A stretch of 64,000 bases of DNA, taken from Rhynchopus euleeides. Lineage: Eukaryota > Euglenozoa > Diplonemea > Diplonemida > Diplonemidae. Below the pieces are notes generated by a model that had not been told where the DNA came from, did no database searches, and worked only from the letters and a program-made list of their open reading frames with translations. The stretch is from NCBI GenBank assembly GCA_963210315.1, contig OY723243.1, positions 1,426,001-1,490,000 on the forward strand, given 5' to 3'. This document shows positions 29,383 through 41,086 of the stretch, one piece after another; position 1 is the stretch's first letter, and every line of letters begins with the position of its first letter. The position numbers were made by a program, and so were the translations under genes.

Positions 29383-30911
29383 ATGGCGGAGGGTGGTGCT
29401 GGGAGCGATGCAGCTTCCTTCCATGCGATCCAGAAGGTGGCGGCGCGTCTCGAGAAGGGGTCGGGATCTGAGTCGCGCCAGGTTGGGACCACCGTGCTGC
29501 GTGTGGCGCAGCTTGACTCGGAGCGCCTCACGTATGAGACGTGGAGCCAGTTGAAGCAGCAGTTCCGGAAGGCGTTCACTTTCCTGGAGTTTGCAACAGG
29601 ATGGGAGCTGGAGCTCGACACTTTGCTGTCGCTGATGGTGTTCAGGTGTGTAGCCTTGGCAGGTTGCCAGCCTTGTGTCACGTGGGGTGGGGGGTGGGGT
29701 TTCTTGTGGTTTGGCTGTGTTGTGGCTGTTGGTATCATTTGTGATGTTGTTGCATCCCCCCACCTCACCCTACACCACAGGCACACAATATGGAACAAGA
29801 ACCAGACATACGGCGACCGTCTCCATAATGTAATCTATCGGTCTGACATGCGGGCCCGGCAACTTGGGAAATTCCGCGAAGTGCACTTCTCGCAGTCCGT
29901 CGCCCCCACCAAAGTCGAGAAGGTGTGCCAAGGGTGTACGCATGGCCGGGGTGTTGGTGGTTCTCCTATAATTCACCAGATGTGCCTCAGCCTCGCTCCG
30001 CTCTGTGTTTTTACCGACTTTTACCATCTTTTCTTTGCCCGGGTGACATTTCTATCATGCATTGACGCTGCACGCCACAACCCCCACCACCCACAGGTGC
30101 TGCTGTGCCTCGCCTCCGTAGTCATCCCATACCTCTACAGCAAGCTGCTGAAGAAGAGTCAGGATGACGGTTGGGGTGACTCTGCCTCAGATGGCTGGAA
30201 ACGACGGGTATGTGTGATAGCACAGGCAGTCGTCCAAATCACTGCGGCGGGAGAGGGTGGGAGAGCACTGAATGCCACTCCTGTGTTTATCCCGACAATG
30301 TTTCCGCCTGGCAATGCAAGGCGGAAGCAACGGGTTGTCGCTCAATGCCTCTTGTGATATACCCCCAAGGGAATGCTATGATCTATTCCATGCTTTTCCC
30401 TCTCATACCGTAACACGAGACAACCCACCACCACCCACAGGTGCACGATATCCTCTACCAGATGGAGACCGCAGTGCGCATCGTGTCGTTGGTCAACCTT
30501 CTCATCTTTATCCGTGATGGCGAGTTCCGCAACATCGTTGATCGTGTTCTGGGGCTGCGGCTTGTGAACCACAAGAGCAAAATCAACAAGCTGTCGAGCT
30601 TTGAGTTCATGAACCGGCAGCTGTGGTGGAAGTACGCCACGGAGTTCCTCACATTCGTGCTGCCATTCATCAACTTCATGCCGTACCTCCGCCGCATGCT
30701 GCGGAGCAGATCGTCCGTTGTGAGCGTGATCAACACCACAACGTGCCCCATCTGCATGATGAACCCGATCCAGATCCCATACGTCTCCAACTGCGGGCAC
30801 CACTTCTGCTACTACTGCATCCAGTCCCGCCTGGCGCAGAAGCAGACAACCTGCCCAGCCTGCGCCTCAGAGATCACCAATATATCGCGACCCCCGCCGC
30901 GCCGCACCTAA
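29383..30911 (+). CDS. PEX2: Peroxisome biogenesis factor 2, RING peroxin, four exons
   Basis: Join 29383-29645, 29781-29922, 30097-30207, 30441-30911 (328 residues, normal for PEX2). Donors are GTGTGT, GTGTGC and GTATGT; all acceptors are CACAG. Phases (2, 0, 0) agree across joins. Start at ATG 29383 (MAEGGAGSD). The N-terminal Pex2/Pex12 region contains LRVAQLDSERL and ELELDTLLSLMVF, with hydrophobic membrane segments (VLLCLASVVIPYLYSKLL, and FLTFVLPFINFMPYL). A C-terminal C3HC4 RING finger reads CPIC-x12-CGH-x2-CYYC-x11-CPAC. PEX2, with PEX10 and PEX12, forms the peroxisomal membrane ubiquitin ligase that ubiquitinates the PEX5 import receptor for recycling. Its presence implies that the organism has peroxisomes. 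Confidence 0.85.
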
Positions 30912-33098
30912 CAGCACACTATGTGTGTTGCAGAGAGAGGGGCTCGTCGTGGTGTGGAGAGCCCTTGCAGGGAAGGGCCTGTCGCAGTGACCCACCAACC
31001 ACACACACCCAGCGTCTCCTATCCCACCCATTCTCCACCCTGCTGGTGCGGGGGTGTCCCCTTTGTGTGGGGGCACTGCCCCGCGGTGTGCGCGTGTGTG
31101 TCAGTTGACGCATCAGATGTGCCCTACTGCACTGAGCAACAAAAAGTCAGTCTGTGTGTGTTGTGACCACGTTTTGAGTGGGTCGATCCCACACGTGTGT
31201 GCCAGGCAGTGGATGCAGCATCGGAGCTCACTCGGTGCCAGTTTCACTGAACAAAATAGGGTAGCGCGTGTGGGGGGAGGGGAGAGGGGAGACGCAGAGC
31301 TGCTTTGCCAGCCGGCAAACGCACACACAGTGTGTGCCCCACATCCTTCGCTTACACACGCGCAAAAAAAAAGCTTTGAGCCCCGCATTTTTCGCCATCG
31401 CCGGAGCAGCAGCCAAAAAGATACTCCAGCACTGTGCGATAGCAAAGAAAACACCCCCCCCCCCCCTCCCCCCAATGGAGTTGGTGCCCTGTGTGTGCGA
31501 TCGACCAGAGTGTGCGGCCCATGCATCCCATATCCCCTAGCCATCGATCTTATGCATCTATCTACCTTGGGTGTTCCTTTTGGTTTGTTTTGGTCCCCTT
31601 CCCCAACCCCCCCCACCCCCTGGAAGGAGAGGGTTCGAATGAAACGCCTGTTGCTCTACTCTACATAATTCACACACACCCGACTCCTCCCCTCCCCAAG
31701 CATCTGCGGCAACCTCGTGAGATACTCTGCGTTTTCCGGCCCGGCTTCACTGGAGCAGCTGCCAACTGCCGGGGAGGATTCGGGTGATACGGTGATGCAG
31801 GTTGGAGCTGTGCCTTGCTTCAGGCCCTTCCCCGCCCCTCTCGGGTTTGGCCAACAGGCTCTGTTGCGCCCTCCCCGCATCTGCTTCTCCTACACGGTGG
31901 CTTCCCACCCCTTTGTGAGGCCCGATGGTTTGCCTGCCTGTTGCGCCCCTGTGTAGTGTAGATCCCTGGCGGCTGTACTTTTTATTCTGGAGCTGTGATA
32001 ACAACGCAGTAAACTTTTATTTGCGATGCAGGACATGCAGGACACACCGCACCCCGCAGCAGGCGTGTTAAGGTGTTCTCACGATCGACGAGCAGTCCTT
32101 CCTGAGGGCCGCTCGTGCGCATAGACAAAACCCGGGTTCTTTTGCGACGGCTGCCTGGCCCAGCTTCCTAGGTGGTGGTGGTGGTGGTGGTGTGGGTCGC
32201 TTGCTGATCCCTCCACTCCGTCAGTCACAGATAGGGCCCGTATTTCTCAAGGGATTGAGGTGGGAAGGAGGGGACGGGGGGTGGGGGAGGGGGGGGGGGG
32301 TGGTCAATTCAGCACAAAAATGAAAAGTGTACCGAAAAGGCCCGATTTTTCAACATGGCACCTTACACGAGAGTACGCCCCCCCCCCCCCCCACCCTCCC
32401 CTCCCTGCATTCTACCCTGTTGCCCCCCCCCCCCACCCCCTCCCCCAACGGGTTTTCAACGGGAAACCTCGTTCGGGCCACGGCAAATCGGGTGGTGTGG
32501 GCCTCGCTTTTACCTGTGAGGTGTGTTGGCCGTCGGAAAGCAAATGGAGGGTGGAGGGGCGGTGGCGCGGCCAAAAGAATGTTGCCACCCTCCCCCCCCC
32601 TCCCTCCCTCCTCGGCGCTCGCACCATCTCCGATCGGCAACGTGTAGAACAAGCCTTGCCTGATTCTAGCATCAACACTGCTGGCGCTATGGGGCCTATT
32701 TACTGAGCCATGAGGTTCGCAAAAACCTAAAGCGGATTGAGCCACCTGGGTTCACACCGTCTCTTCGCCTTTGCCTTCGCCTCGCCCCCCCTACCCCCTC
32801 CTCCCCCCAAGCCCTGGCACAATAGCGCCCATTGCACTCACGAGCATCTCGGAGTCGGCGGTGCTCCAGGCACACGTGGAACGAAAAGTAGTCTCTGCTG
32901 GCCCCCCCCACTACCCCCCCCCCCTCTGCTTCCCCCTCCGATCATGCTTGCGTGATGGGCGAGATGCTCCGTCTGGCTGGGCTTTGGAGGGACGCACGAT
33001 CCAGTTGAGGGTTGATAGACTCACACACAGAGCACCCCACATCACACCCCCCCCCTGCAGCTGCCCTGTCCGCCCGCAAGGGAGCGGGGGGGTACACA
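30912..33098. other. Intergenic, no supportable gene
   Basis: Contains C/G-runs (31455, 32290, 32380) and a GGT repeat at about 32170-32192. Open frames are short, overlapping and low-complexity. The last 60 bases precede the kinase ATG. Confidence 0.5.
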
Positions 33099-35514
33099 AT
33101 GTGGGCCGCTGCCGCCTTGCTGCTGCTCGGGCTCCTGCTGCTGCTGCTGCGCAACCACCCTCTGCGGCACCGGCTCGAGCTCCGCCTCGCGGAACTCCAG
33201 GCACACCCCCGGCACGCCACCGCCACACGCGCCCACACGCCGCCACGCCAGCCCGCCCCGCCCACACCCCGGCGGCAGCTACACCCCGCTGCCACCCGGA
33301 CACCCTCCCCAGGTGGGAAAGACCACTACCGCGGGCTGCGTGTCGACACCCAAGACCTCGACGGCACCCGCACCACACCATGCATCCCTGCGGTGCAGGG
33401 TGCAGGCTCCACGCTGCGGGAGAGGGAGCGCGACTGCATGGCACCCCCACCTCCTGCCCCCAGGGCGGGGAGGGGGAGGCGTGCGTTGCAGGAGGGGCAG
33501 TCCCCGGTGACGCCGCATATCAACCTGTGGTATGGTGCGCTGGAGGGGGAGCTGAGGCGCCTGCAGTACCTCCAGAAGCTGACGGATGAGACGCGTGTCA
33601 ATTCGATCAACGCCCTGGCTGCGATGGAGGGGGAGATGAGCCAGATAAAGGGGACCGTCGCGGCGCACCCCGAATACTTCACAGGGGTGGACGACTATAG
33701 AGAGGCGTTGATGCGGCAGACGCGGGATCAGCTCGCCACCACAATCACCCTGCAGATGCAGCAGCACGACATCATCAACCGCATGGCGACCAGCCCTAGG
33801 CAACCGTGTGCCTTTCGTAACCCTCTGGACACACCGCTGAGCCTCCCGAAGGCCACGTCTGCAGCGACAACCCCGCGTGGGAGTGCCTGCACGACGCCGT
33901 CGGAGGGTGACCTGATGCCCCCGACCCCTGTTGGACTCGAGACCCCCAAAGGGTTTATGTCGCTTCCCCCAAAGCGTGTCCCCAGCAAAGGGGGTACGCC
34001 GCGAAGCGGCAAGGCGAGGCGTTGGAAGAAGGGTGGTGTGATCGGGAGCGGCGGGTTCGGCACGGTGTACATCGCGATGGATGAGGGGGATCGGGGGAAG
34101 ATGATGGCAGTGAAGAACATCCCGTTTGGGGTGAATGAGTCGGCCGACCAGCGGTGCAGCAAGCTGAGCTCGCTGAAGAACGAGATCGACCTGATGCGGG
34201 CCCTGGATCACCCCAACATCGTGCGGTACATCGGGGCGGAGCGTGACGGCAGCTCCCTCAACATCTTCATGGAGTATGTCTCCGGCGGGTCTATCGCGTC
34301 GCTGCTGAAGATGTTTGGCCCCCTCACGGAGTGCGTCGTGGTGGCCTACACCTTCCAGGTCCTGAACGGGCTGCAGTACCTGCACTCACGTGGGGTGATC
34401 CACCGTGACATCAAAGGTGCCAACATTCTGCTAACCGTCAACGGGGTGTGCAAGCTAAGCGACTTCGGTGCTGCGACCTACATCCACAGCCCTGCGCTGC
34501 ACACCTCCTTTGTGGGGACGCCGCTCTGGATGCCACCCGAGGTGATCCGGCAGGACGGGCATACGTACAGTGCAGACATCTGGTCCCTCGGGTGCACGGT
34601 GATGGAGATGCTGACGGCAGACCCGCCTTGGAACCACGTCTGCCAGACGCCCATGTCTGCCCTGAATTACATCACAGGGGAGGCGGATATCGAGCAGGAT
34701 ATCCGCAGAGTGCTGTCGGGTCTAGCCTGTGAGGCAGGTGTGGAGTTTGTCCTCAGCTGTGTGGTGCGTGACCCGAAGCTGCGCATGGGGACCGACGCCC
34801 TGATGCGGCATGTGTGGATGATGTCTGTGGAGGAGGATGTCGTGGATGCCGAAGAGGATGCGAACATCTGGAAGACTGCCGTGCATGAGAACAATGCGAA
34901 GCTGTACCGCACGCTCGGGCATGCGGAGGTGGTGGTGCCCCCGGCGACACCGCTGAGCATTGCGCCTGCCGTGGCGGCGCCGTTGCGTGTCCCCATACAG
35001 CGTGCGCCAGGGTTCCGCAAGTCGTCATCCCCAGAGAACCCGACGCCCTCCCGCCCAACCGCCATCGACATGCCTGCCGAAGGGACACCTGCCCCGGCAC
35101 CAATCCTCCCGCAAGGTGTGTAGAGAGTGTCGTGTTTTGTAGTGTTAGGGGTCTTCGCTCTGTGTCAAACTGTGTCACTTTGCAGCCATGTTAGTGAGGT
35201 GGCGCACCGTATCTCGCGATTCTGTACTTTGGGGGCGAAGGCCCCCATTGTGTTGTGTGGGCAGCTGTCTCGGGTTCTGCTGGTGGCTGGGGTGTGTGTT
35301 GATCAGGGTCTGAGAGAGATTTTGTGCTTCGGAACGGAGATGTGTTGTGCACGCCGGCAATGCTTCCACCTCCCCCCCGCGTACAGATGATGTCACGTTG
35401 TCGCCGATGTCACCGCCGCCCTATGTGATGTCGCCCGGTTCACCAAGCACAGGAACTGTGTGCATTGACTCGGCTGCACTCTTCCGGAAGCAGGCCATGG
35501 GTGCCTTCGGTTGA
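33099..35514 (+). CDS. Membrane-anchored STE/MAP3K-like protein kinase, two exons
   Basis: Join 33099-35115, 35387-35514 (714 residues). The intron has donor AAG|GTGTGT and acceptor GTACAG, phase 1. Reading on without splicing would stop 2 codons after the donor, while the second exon gives DDVTLSPMSPPPYVMSPGSP and a stop. Start at ATG 33099: residues 1-19 (MWAAAALLLLGLLLLLL) are a membrane helix or signal anchor. A Pro/Arg-rich and coiled-coil region precedes the kinase domain: glycine loop GSGGFGTVY (316-324), Lys339 in MAVKNI, catalytic HRDIKGAN (Asp437), DFG Asp455 and GTPLWMPPEV in the activation segment. The HRDIKGAN and GTPxWMxPE motifs place it in the STE11/MAP3K group. Such kinases activate MAP2Ks; membrane anchoring is unusual for the group. 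All catalytic residues are intact. Confidence 0.85.
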
Positions 35515-37937
35515 TCGACCCGGGTCCTGAGATGCGACCGTGTGCGTATATCACTCAAACACAAGAACACAGTGCGGCATGCAATGACCCTGGCTTGGTG
35601 CCATAATTATTAGGACAGTGGCTTCCGCTAGAGCTTCCCGCTAGCCAGAGCTCTATAACGTGACAAGGGTGGTGCAAAGGCCTGCAGGATGGCAATGTTT
35701 CTTTGCTTGTAGTATGGCAGCCTCGGTGGTTTTCTGTTGAGGTCAGAGTCCTTTCTGGAGATGGATAGACAGAGCCACCTGGCAGAACTTGTTCAAATGA
35801 TTCAGTCATTCCGACAAGATTCCCCTCGTGTTGTGCTGCCATCGTGTTATTCATTTCGGCATCGAACAAGACACATTCACACCAGTTATTTTGTACGAGT
35901 GACAACAAGGTTCATGGCGACGTTGGCCTGGCAGAACGCATAACCTTATGTTCAGAAGTAGGAACGAACCCGCAAATAGAATGCATACCAGCTGAGACAA
36001 ACAGAACATGCATCCCATGCCTCCAGGTGAGAACCCTGCTGCAGATTCTCTCATTGGATGCGTAGGTGCATCTCCACACAGCCACTTTAAAGTATCCTCT
36101 TTTTACAGCCAGTGACAATGGGGTTTGTCCGGAGAGCACGCTTGACAGAACTGCCCGGCACTGGTAGCATGTCGCCGGGATGATGGCATTGCCACTCAGT
36201 GCCCGACAACTGCCATCGGCTAGCAAAGGCAGCCCTCAAGTTCTTCATAAACTGCCGGAGTCGTGTTAGTTTCCTGGTGACTGGGCAGGCCACATGATGG
36301 GTGAGTCGCCCAAAGTAATCACCTGATCATTGCATGTCTGTGTGGACGATGCAGTGTAGTTGGGAAACCAGGCCTAGCCTGTGGCTCTAGTGTTCCTTTT
36401 TTTTGGGTTTGTCTTGCATCATTCTGCCTGCACATGCCCTCACGGGCATTGTTCAGTTCGAACTGATGTACGCGATCAATACTCAGGTGTCTGAGCTGCA
36501 GTGAGAGCTGGCTTCGTCATCGCGAGTCAGGTATCGGGTGTGAACCTCTTCTACCATTCACAGGTGTATGTGTGGACAGTGGAGATCGCACCAAGAACAG
36601 GTGTAACGTGCGTTCCACACAGTATAATCACGTGCGTGTGTCATGTCTGCCATGTATTCACTTCACAGTAGATTAGTGTATGGTCTATGTGTTGAATCCC
36701 TGGCGATCGTGTGCTGTTTTATTTCCTTCTCTGTTATTATCCACTGGAGGTGCACACAGGCACATGCAGGTGTGTATTTTGCAGTCGGTTTACAACGGCT
36801 CCCCACTCTGGAGCCGCAAAGGAGCCACATATCCTAGCAACCATGTGCGAGCCGACGAACTTGCTGAGTGCAGAAGCCCTGAGCGTCGCTGCTCAACTTT
36901 CTGTGGGAGTCTGAGGGCCGTGCTCTGCCAGAGCTCGGTCAACATCTCCATTGTCCCAGCAGGTGAATCATAAACACTGCAACACCTTCTGGCAACACTG
37001 TGCCGCAAAGGCTGGCCAAGACAACAACCGCAGCGCCAGTGAAGTGTAACATCTTCTGAGCTTGTTGTATGTATTGTTTGGGTTGGATTGTACGCGCTGG
37101 GCACATGTTGCACCTAGTTTTTTTTATGAGGGTGTGTGAAAGAATGAACAGGAAGTACACTGGGATGCCGAGTGGAATTATTTCTAAATCACAACTGGCG
37201 CGGTTGACAAAGCCACCGTGGTCTGGTTTTGTACGCCACGCCCGTTTCTGTGCTGTTTGTTGTCCCTTGTGATGTACAACCTCACCGCACCCGTTTTCAT
37301 GTGCAGATTCACCTTATCTGGGCTCGGGAGGTCCTGCTCACGAAGGTCTGTTTTGCAGATCACATATTGAGCGGGAATCGACCGCATCCCTGATGTGAGG
37401 ATGCCAGGAAGCATTCTCGGTCGCCGAGTGGCTCTTTGTTCCCCACTGCACATCCATTCCCACTAACCCTGCCTGTACCAACTAATAGAGTTTAGCAATC
37501 TTTGGCCTAGAGTGGGTGAACTCCCGGTCTGCCGTTCCCCTACGTTCTGCAACGTTTTCACCCCAGCCGGATTATTACCCACACTCTGTAGCCACTCATC
37601 TTAGAAGCCTGTGAGAGGAACGAAAAGGAGGCTGCTCGCATCAAGTCTCAAGTGCTCCGATGGCGGGGAAGACGATGCGCATGCCCCCCTCCCACACCCC
37701 TCCTCCCCACGTGAACTTATCGCCAGTCACCTCCCGCTGTGTCAGCGAATCGAAGCTTGCTATGGAGGCGTTGTTGGATTGTGATGCTGTCACCACGTGG
37801 CCATGCCCTGCCCCCCTCCCGCCCACTGGGTGTTTCACCTCAGCATCACTTTGCAGGTCTTTTGGCGCGCGTGTGCCGCTGCGCCACACCACACTAACAC
37901 AGAGGACACCGCGTGCTGCGGGTGGCGTGCCTCGACC
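35515..37937. other. Intergenic, no supportable gene
   Basis: Base composition is more balanced than in the genes, with frequent stops in all frames. No repeat shared with the rest of the window was noticed. The stretch 37670-37930 may hold the 5' leader of the next gene. Confidence 0.5.
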
Positions 37938-38750
37938 ATGCCTCAGCATAAGAAGGGTGTTGCCGCGAAGGCACTGAAAAAACGGACAAAGCGCGCAAGG
38001 ATGCAGCGTTCGAAGCTGGAATCGACGCTCGACTTGGTATGATCCGGCTTGAAGACGTGGGGAGGGGTGCAGTTCTAGTGGAATCACATACAATGTTGTG
38101 TGCTTAGGTCTCGGATTACATTCCTACATACCAGTCAACCCCACTAGCAACCAGCGCGGATGTGTCTGCCTGCAACTATCCCTCACACCCACACATGTGT
38201 TTTGTCCGTTGTTTGTTCTGTGCGTCGCACCCCCCCCCCCCTTTGCAGGACCTTGTGGAGAGCCGTGACCGGATCGAGGGCGAGCTTGCCACGGTGCGCC
38301 CGCAGTTCACCCACAAGATTAAGAGAAAGGATGATGTCATCTCCAAGAAGAAGCCTACCCAGGAGCCCACCCCCAAGACAAAGGGCAAGAACGACCCGCT
38401 CAACCCGCTCAACGAGAGCCGGAAGCAGCTGCGGGATCGCACAGGAGGCAAGAGCCGTCTCGGCCCTGGGCCTGCTGGCCCTGGTATCGAGAGGCGAGCT
38501 AAGGCTGCGACCCCAGCGGGGACGAAGAGCAAACTGGTATGTTTTTTTGTCAGGGGCGTGACCTCGGTTTGTTTTGTCAAATGCAGTAAAGGGCGAAAGA
38601 AGATGTGTGGGTGGTGGGAATAAGGGGGGGGGGCTCAGGCCAACTCGCTGCAATCTGCTCCCAGTTTTGTGTATGACGAAGCCACACCCAATCTACCCCC
38701 ACGCCACACAGCTTGCTCTGATTGCGCAGAAGCGTGCAGCCCAGAGCTGA
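37938..38750 (+). CDS. Small basic protein, three exons, unknown function
   Basis: Join 37938-38036, 38249-38536, 38712-38750 (141 residues). Introns have donors GTATGA and GTATGT and acceptors TTGCAG and CACACAG, all phase 0. The protein starts MPQHKKGVAAKALKKRTKRA and is strongly basic throughout. Residues about 33-60 look helical (DLVESRDRIEGELATV), followed by a Lys/Pro/Thr-rich linker and a final ALIAQKRAAQS helix. The basic N-terminus suggests nuclear or nucleolar targeting and RNA binding, for example in ribosome assembly, but that is inference and no family is recognised. The phase agreement of three exons and the short conserved-looking ends support a real gene. Confidence 0.6.
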
Positions 38751-39287
38751 TGCTGCGAATCAACGACGCCCCTTGCCTCCCTTGGCCGCCTCCCTCACCC
38801 CTGTGGCTGCCAAGCTGCTAGCCTCTACAATACATCCGTTTCTAGTCCGTATCGTACATCACAATCACGAACAGAACTTCCGCCGGGGAATTTTTCTTCG
38901 CAGACCGTCGTTCTGCGTTGTCTTCTCAGAAACAGACAGCACGGGCAGGTTCTGTGATGCGGAACTGTGCCTGTGTTGGGCAGCTATTATTGCCGCAGCT
39001 GATTGGATGCCTTTCTGTGCAGCCAAATCCATCTCCCATCGAGGAGCCCCCACCCACCACACCCACCACCTTCTTGTCGTGTTCTTGCGAGCTGTGCGTT
39101 GTGGCGTGCCATGGGATGGGGGGGGGGAGAGGGATGCATTGCAGCACATGCAGCCACCGCCTCAAAACCACACCGCCCTGCAGAACACAACACCTGTATC
39201 TCAACAGAGCGCCTCTCCCACAAAGGAGATCTTTGTGCAACGAGAATACACTATCAGATAGCCACTTTCTGATCTTGATCTGACACC

Positions 39288-39331
39288 TACACACACACAC
39301 ATACTCTCTCACTCTCTCTCTCTCACTCGCA
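39288..39331. repeat. (CA)n/(CT)n microsatellite
   Basis: An ACACACACAC run is followed by CTCTCTCACTCTCTCTCTCT. It lies about 190 bp upstream of the cyclin ATG, in the likely promoter or 5' leader. Confidence 0.85.
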
Positions 39332-39522
39332 AGCCCCGCTCGCCGAGAGAACACAAACACCCACACCAACACTCTTTGCGACCCGACTCGCAAAAGAGAA
39401 CAAACACCCGAAGCAACAAAACCACCTCACCCTCTTTGGTGTACGGGGTTTTCTTCCCTTCGCATTTTGTACACACACCCTCTTTCTTTTTGAACCCCCT
39501 CATCTTCACAATCGTCGCCGCG

Positions 39523-40608
39523 ATGTGCCTCCAGAGCGTTGCCGCGCAGCCGGCGCTCGTGAAGAACGCGATGCAGGGCGGGTTCGCGGAGATGGTTGAG
39601 AGCGTCTCCGTCATGCGCATCTTCGGCGACGTCCGCCGCGAGGGCGATGTGATGTCGGTGAAGGAGGGCGCACACCACGACATTGACGCGGCAACCTGGG
39701 GCCTCCTCCCTGTGTGGGTTCGCCAGGCGGTGCTCTCCCTGGTGCTGCAGTGCGAGCGGGCCCACGCCATCGAGGTGGCCGACATCTCCAGGACAGGGCT
39801 CGCCTCTGCCGCATCCTCGCAGTCCCTCGACGGCATGACCTCCGCCGCCTCCTCGCAGCTCCTGCAGTGCGACTTCGAGTGCGTCGAGGTCCCTGAGATC
39901 AAGATCCAGGAGTACGCCGGTGTGCTCTTCCACAGCTTCCCCTCGCTGATGACCTGGGTGCGTGCCCTGTCGCTGCTGCGCCGCTTCTGCGACCTGACGC
40001 GTGTGCAGCTGAGCTGCTACACGGTGCACCGCCTGCTGCTCACCTCGCTCTACGTCACCTCGAAGTTCCAGGGCCTGGGTGTGGACATCGACCTGTCGTG
40101 GGGCATCCGCGCCGACGACCTCCTCTCGATGGAGGCGTCGTTCGTCGAGGGGATCGACAACGACTTCAACGTCAGCGTCGCGGCCTGCCTCTGCGAGCTG
40201 CTCCCCTTCGACAAGTGCCCCCGTGAGGCCGTCGTGGCAGCCGGGCTCCTCGTGGCCGAGTGCGTGCCCCGCCCGGGGTTCGACACCCGCATGCGCAACT
40301 GGGTGGAGGGCCTTGTGTGCCCCGACAGCGAGGCACGCGCGGAGCGTGACCTGCCCGTGTTCGACGTGCCTGAGGTGGAGAGCGTCGATGGTGACGACCT
40401 GGAGCCCGGGATGGGTGACTCGCACCCCAGCACGGGGAGCTCGGGGATGAAGGGCGGGTCTGCGAAGTCCAGCATCCGCTCTGTGCACCTGGGCCTCTCG
40501 CAGCGCATCTCGCAGACGGTGCGCCAGGCCAAGTCGCAGTCGAGCTCCCTGGTGCGGAAGCTCTTCCGGAAGACGCCCCGGAACTGCCCTCCGGAGATGT
40601 GCGCGTGA
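39523..40608 (+). CDS. Pho80-like (P/U-type) cyclin
   Basis: 361 residues from ATG 39523 (MCLQSVAAQP); an open frame extends upstream to 39376 without an ATG. Residues about 125-235 form a cyclin box of the Pho80 type: YAGVLFHSFPSLMTWVRALS, then LSCYTVHRLLLTSLYVTSKF (the family's HRLLLTS-x3-SKF signature), then DLLSMEASFVEGIDNDFNVS. Pho80-type cyclins bind PHO85-like CDKs and act in nutrient and phosphate signalling or cell-cycle control. The C-terminal 110 residues are Ser/Gly-rich and then basic (SQRISQTVRQAKSQSSSLVR), possibly a regulatory tail. Codon use is very strongly biased to C/G third positions, suggesting high expression. A long antisense frame exists only because of that bias. Confidence 0.8.
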   Translation: MCLQSVAAQPALVKNAMQGGFAEMVESVSVMRIFGDVRREGDVMSVKEGAHHDIDAATWGLLPVWVRQAVLSLVLQCERAHAIEVADISRTGLASAASSQSLDGMTSAASSQLLQCDFECVEVPEIKIQEYAGVLFHSFPSLMTWVRALSLLRRFCDLTRVQLSCYTVHRLLLTSLYVTSKFQGLGVDIDLSWGIRADDLLSMEASFVEGIDNDFNVSVAACLCELLPFDKCPREAVVAAGLLVAECVPRPGFDTRMRNWVEGLVCPDSEARAERDLPVFDVPEVESVDGDDLEPGMGDSHPSTGSSGMKGGSAKSSIRSVHLGLSQRISQTVRQAKSQSSSLVRKLFRKTPRNCPPEMCA

Positions 40609-41084
40609 AATCCTGAAATCAGAATTGATGGGAGTCGTGCCTCACGTCAAAGAATGGGGCGGGGGGGGGGGGGGGGGTGATGTCTGTGGAACGAAGGAAA
40701 CTAGTTAAAAAAACCAACAAGTGGCCTCGTTCATAACCCCGGTTTTTTCCCTGAACAAACGGCTAAAAAGTCGGCTTTTTGGGGCGAGGGGATGGGGGCA
40801 GGGGTTTTATGAACGCACCCAAACATAAAGATACTCATGGTTCGTTTCAACTTATGAACAAGAATCCACTGTGCGGGGGTTATTGTGTGTACGCCAAGGC
40901 CCGGTCGCCTCAAAACCTCCATGCCTGTTTGGCCGTTCGACACAATATTACCCAGGGAATATCTGAAGGGGCTCTGCCCCGATTCGAAAACGCTTGAATC
41001 AAGCAAATACTGAACTTGATGGTAGCAGGCTGGACTTAATGAGAGAAACAAAGAAAGGTCGCCGTCTGTTGTGCGGTTGCGGCT
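40609..41084. other. Intergenic downstream of the cyclin
   Basis: A G-run at about 40660-40677 is followed by AT-richer sequence. No gene or repeat recognised. Confidence 0.4.
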
Positions 41085-41086
41085 TA

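Noticed and set aside
39427-40488. 353-codon open frame on the minus strand opposite the cyclin
   Set aside because: It mirrors the extreme G/C third-position bias of the cyclin gene; its product is His/Arg/Leu-rich without domain sense, while the + strand has a clear cyclin box.
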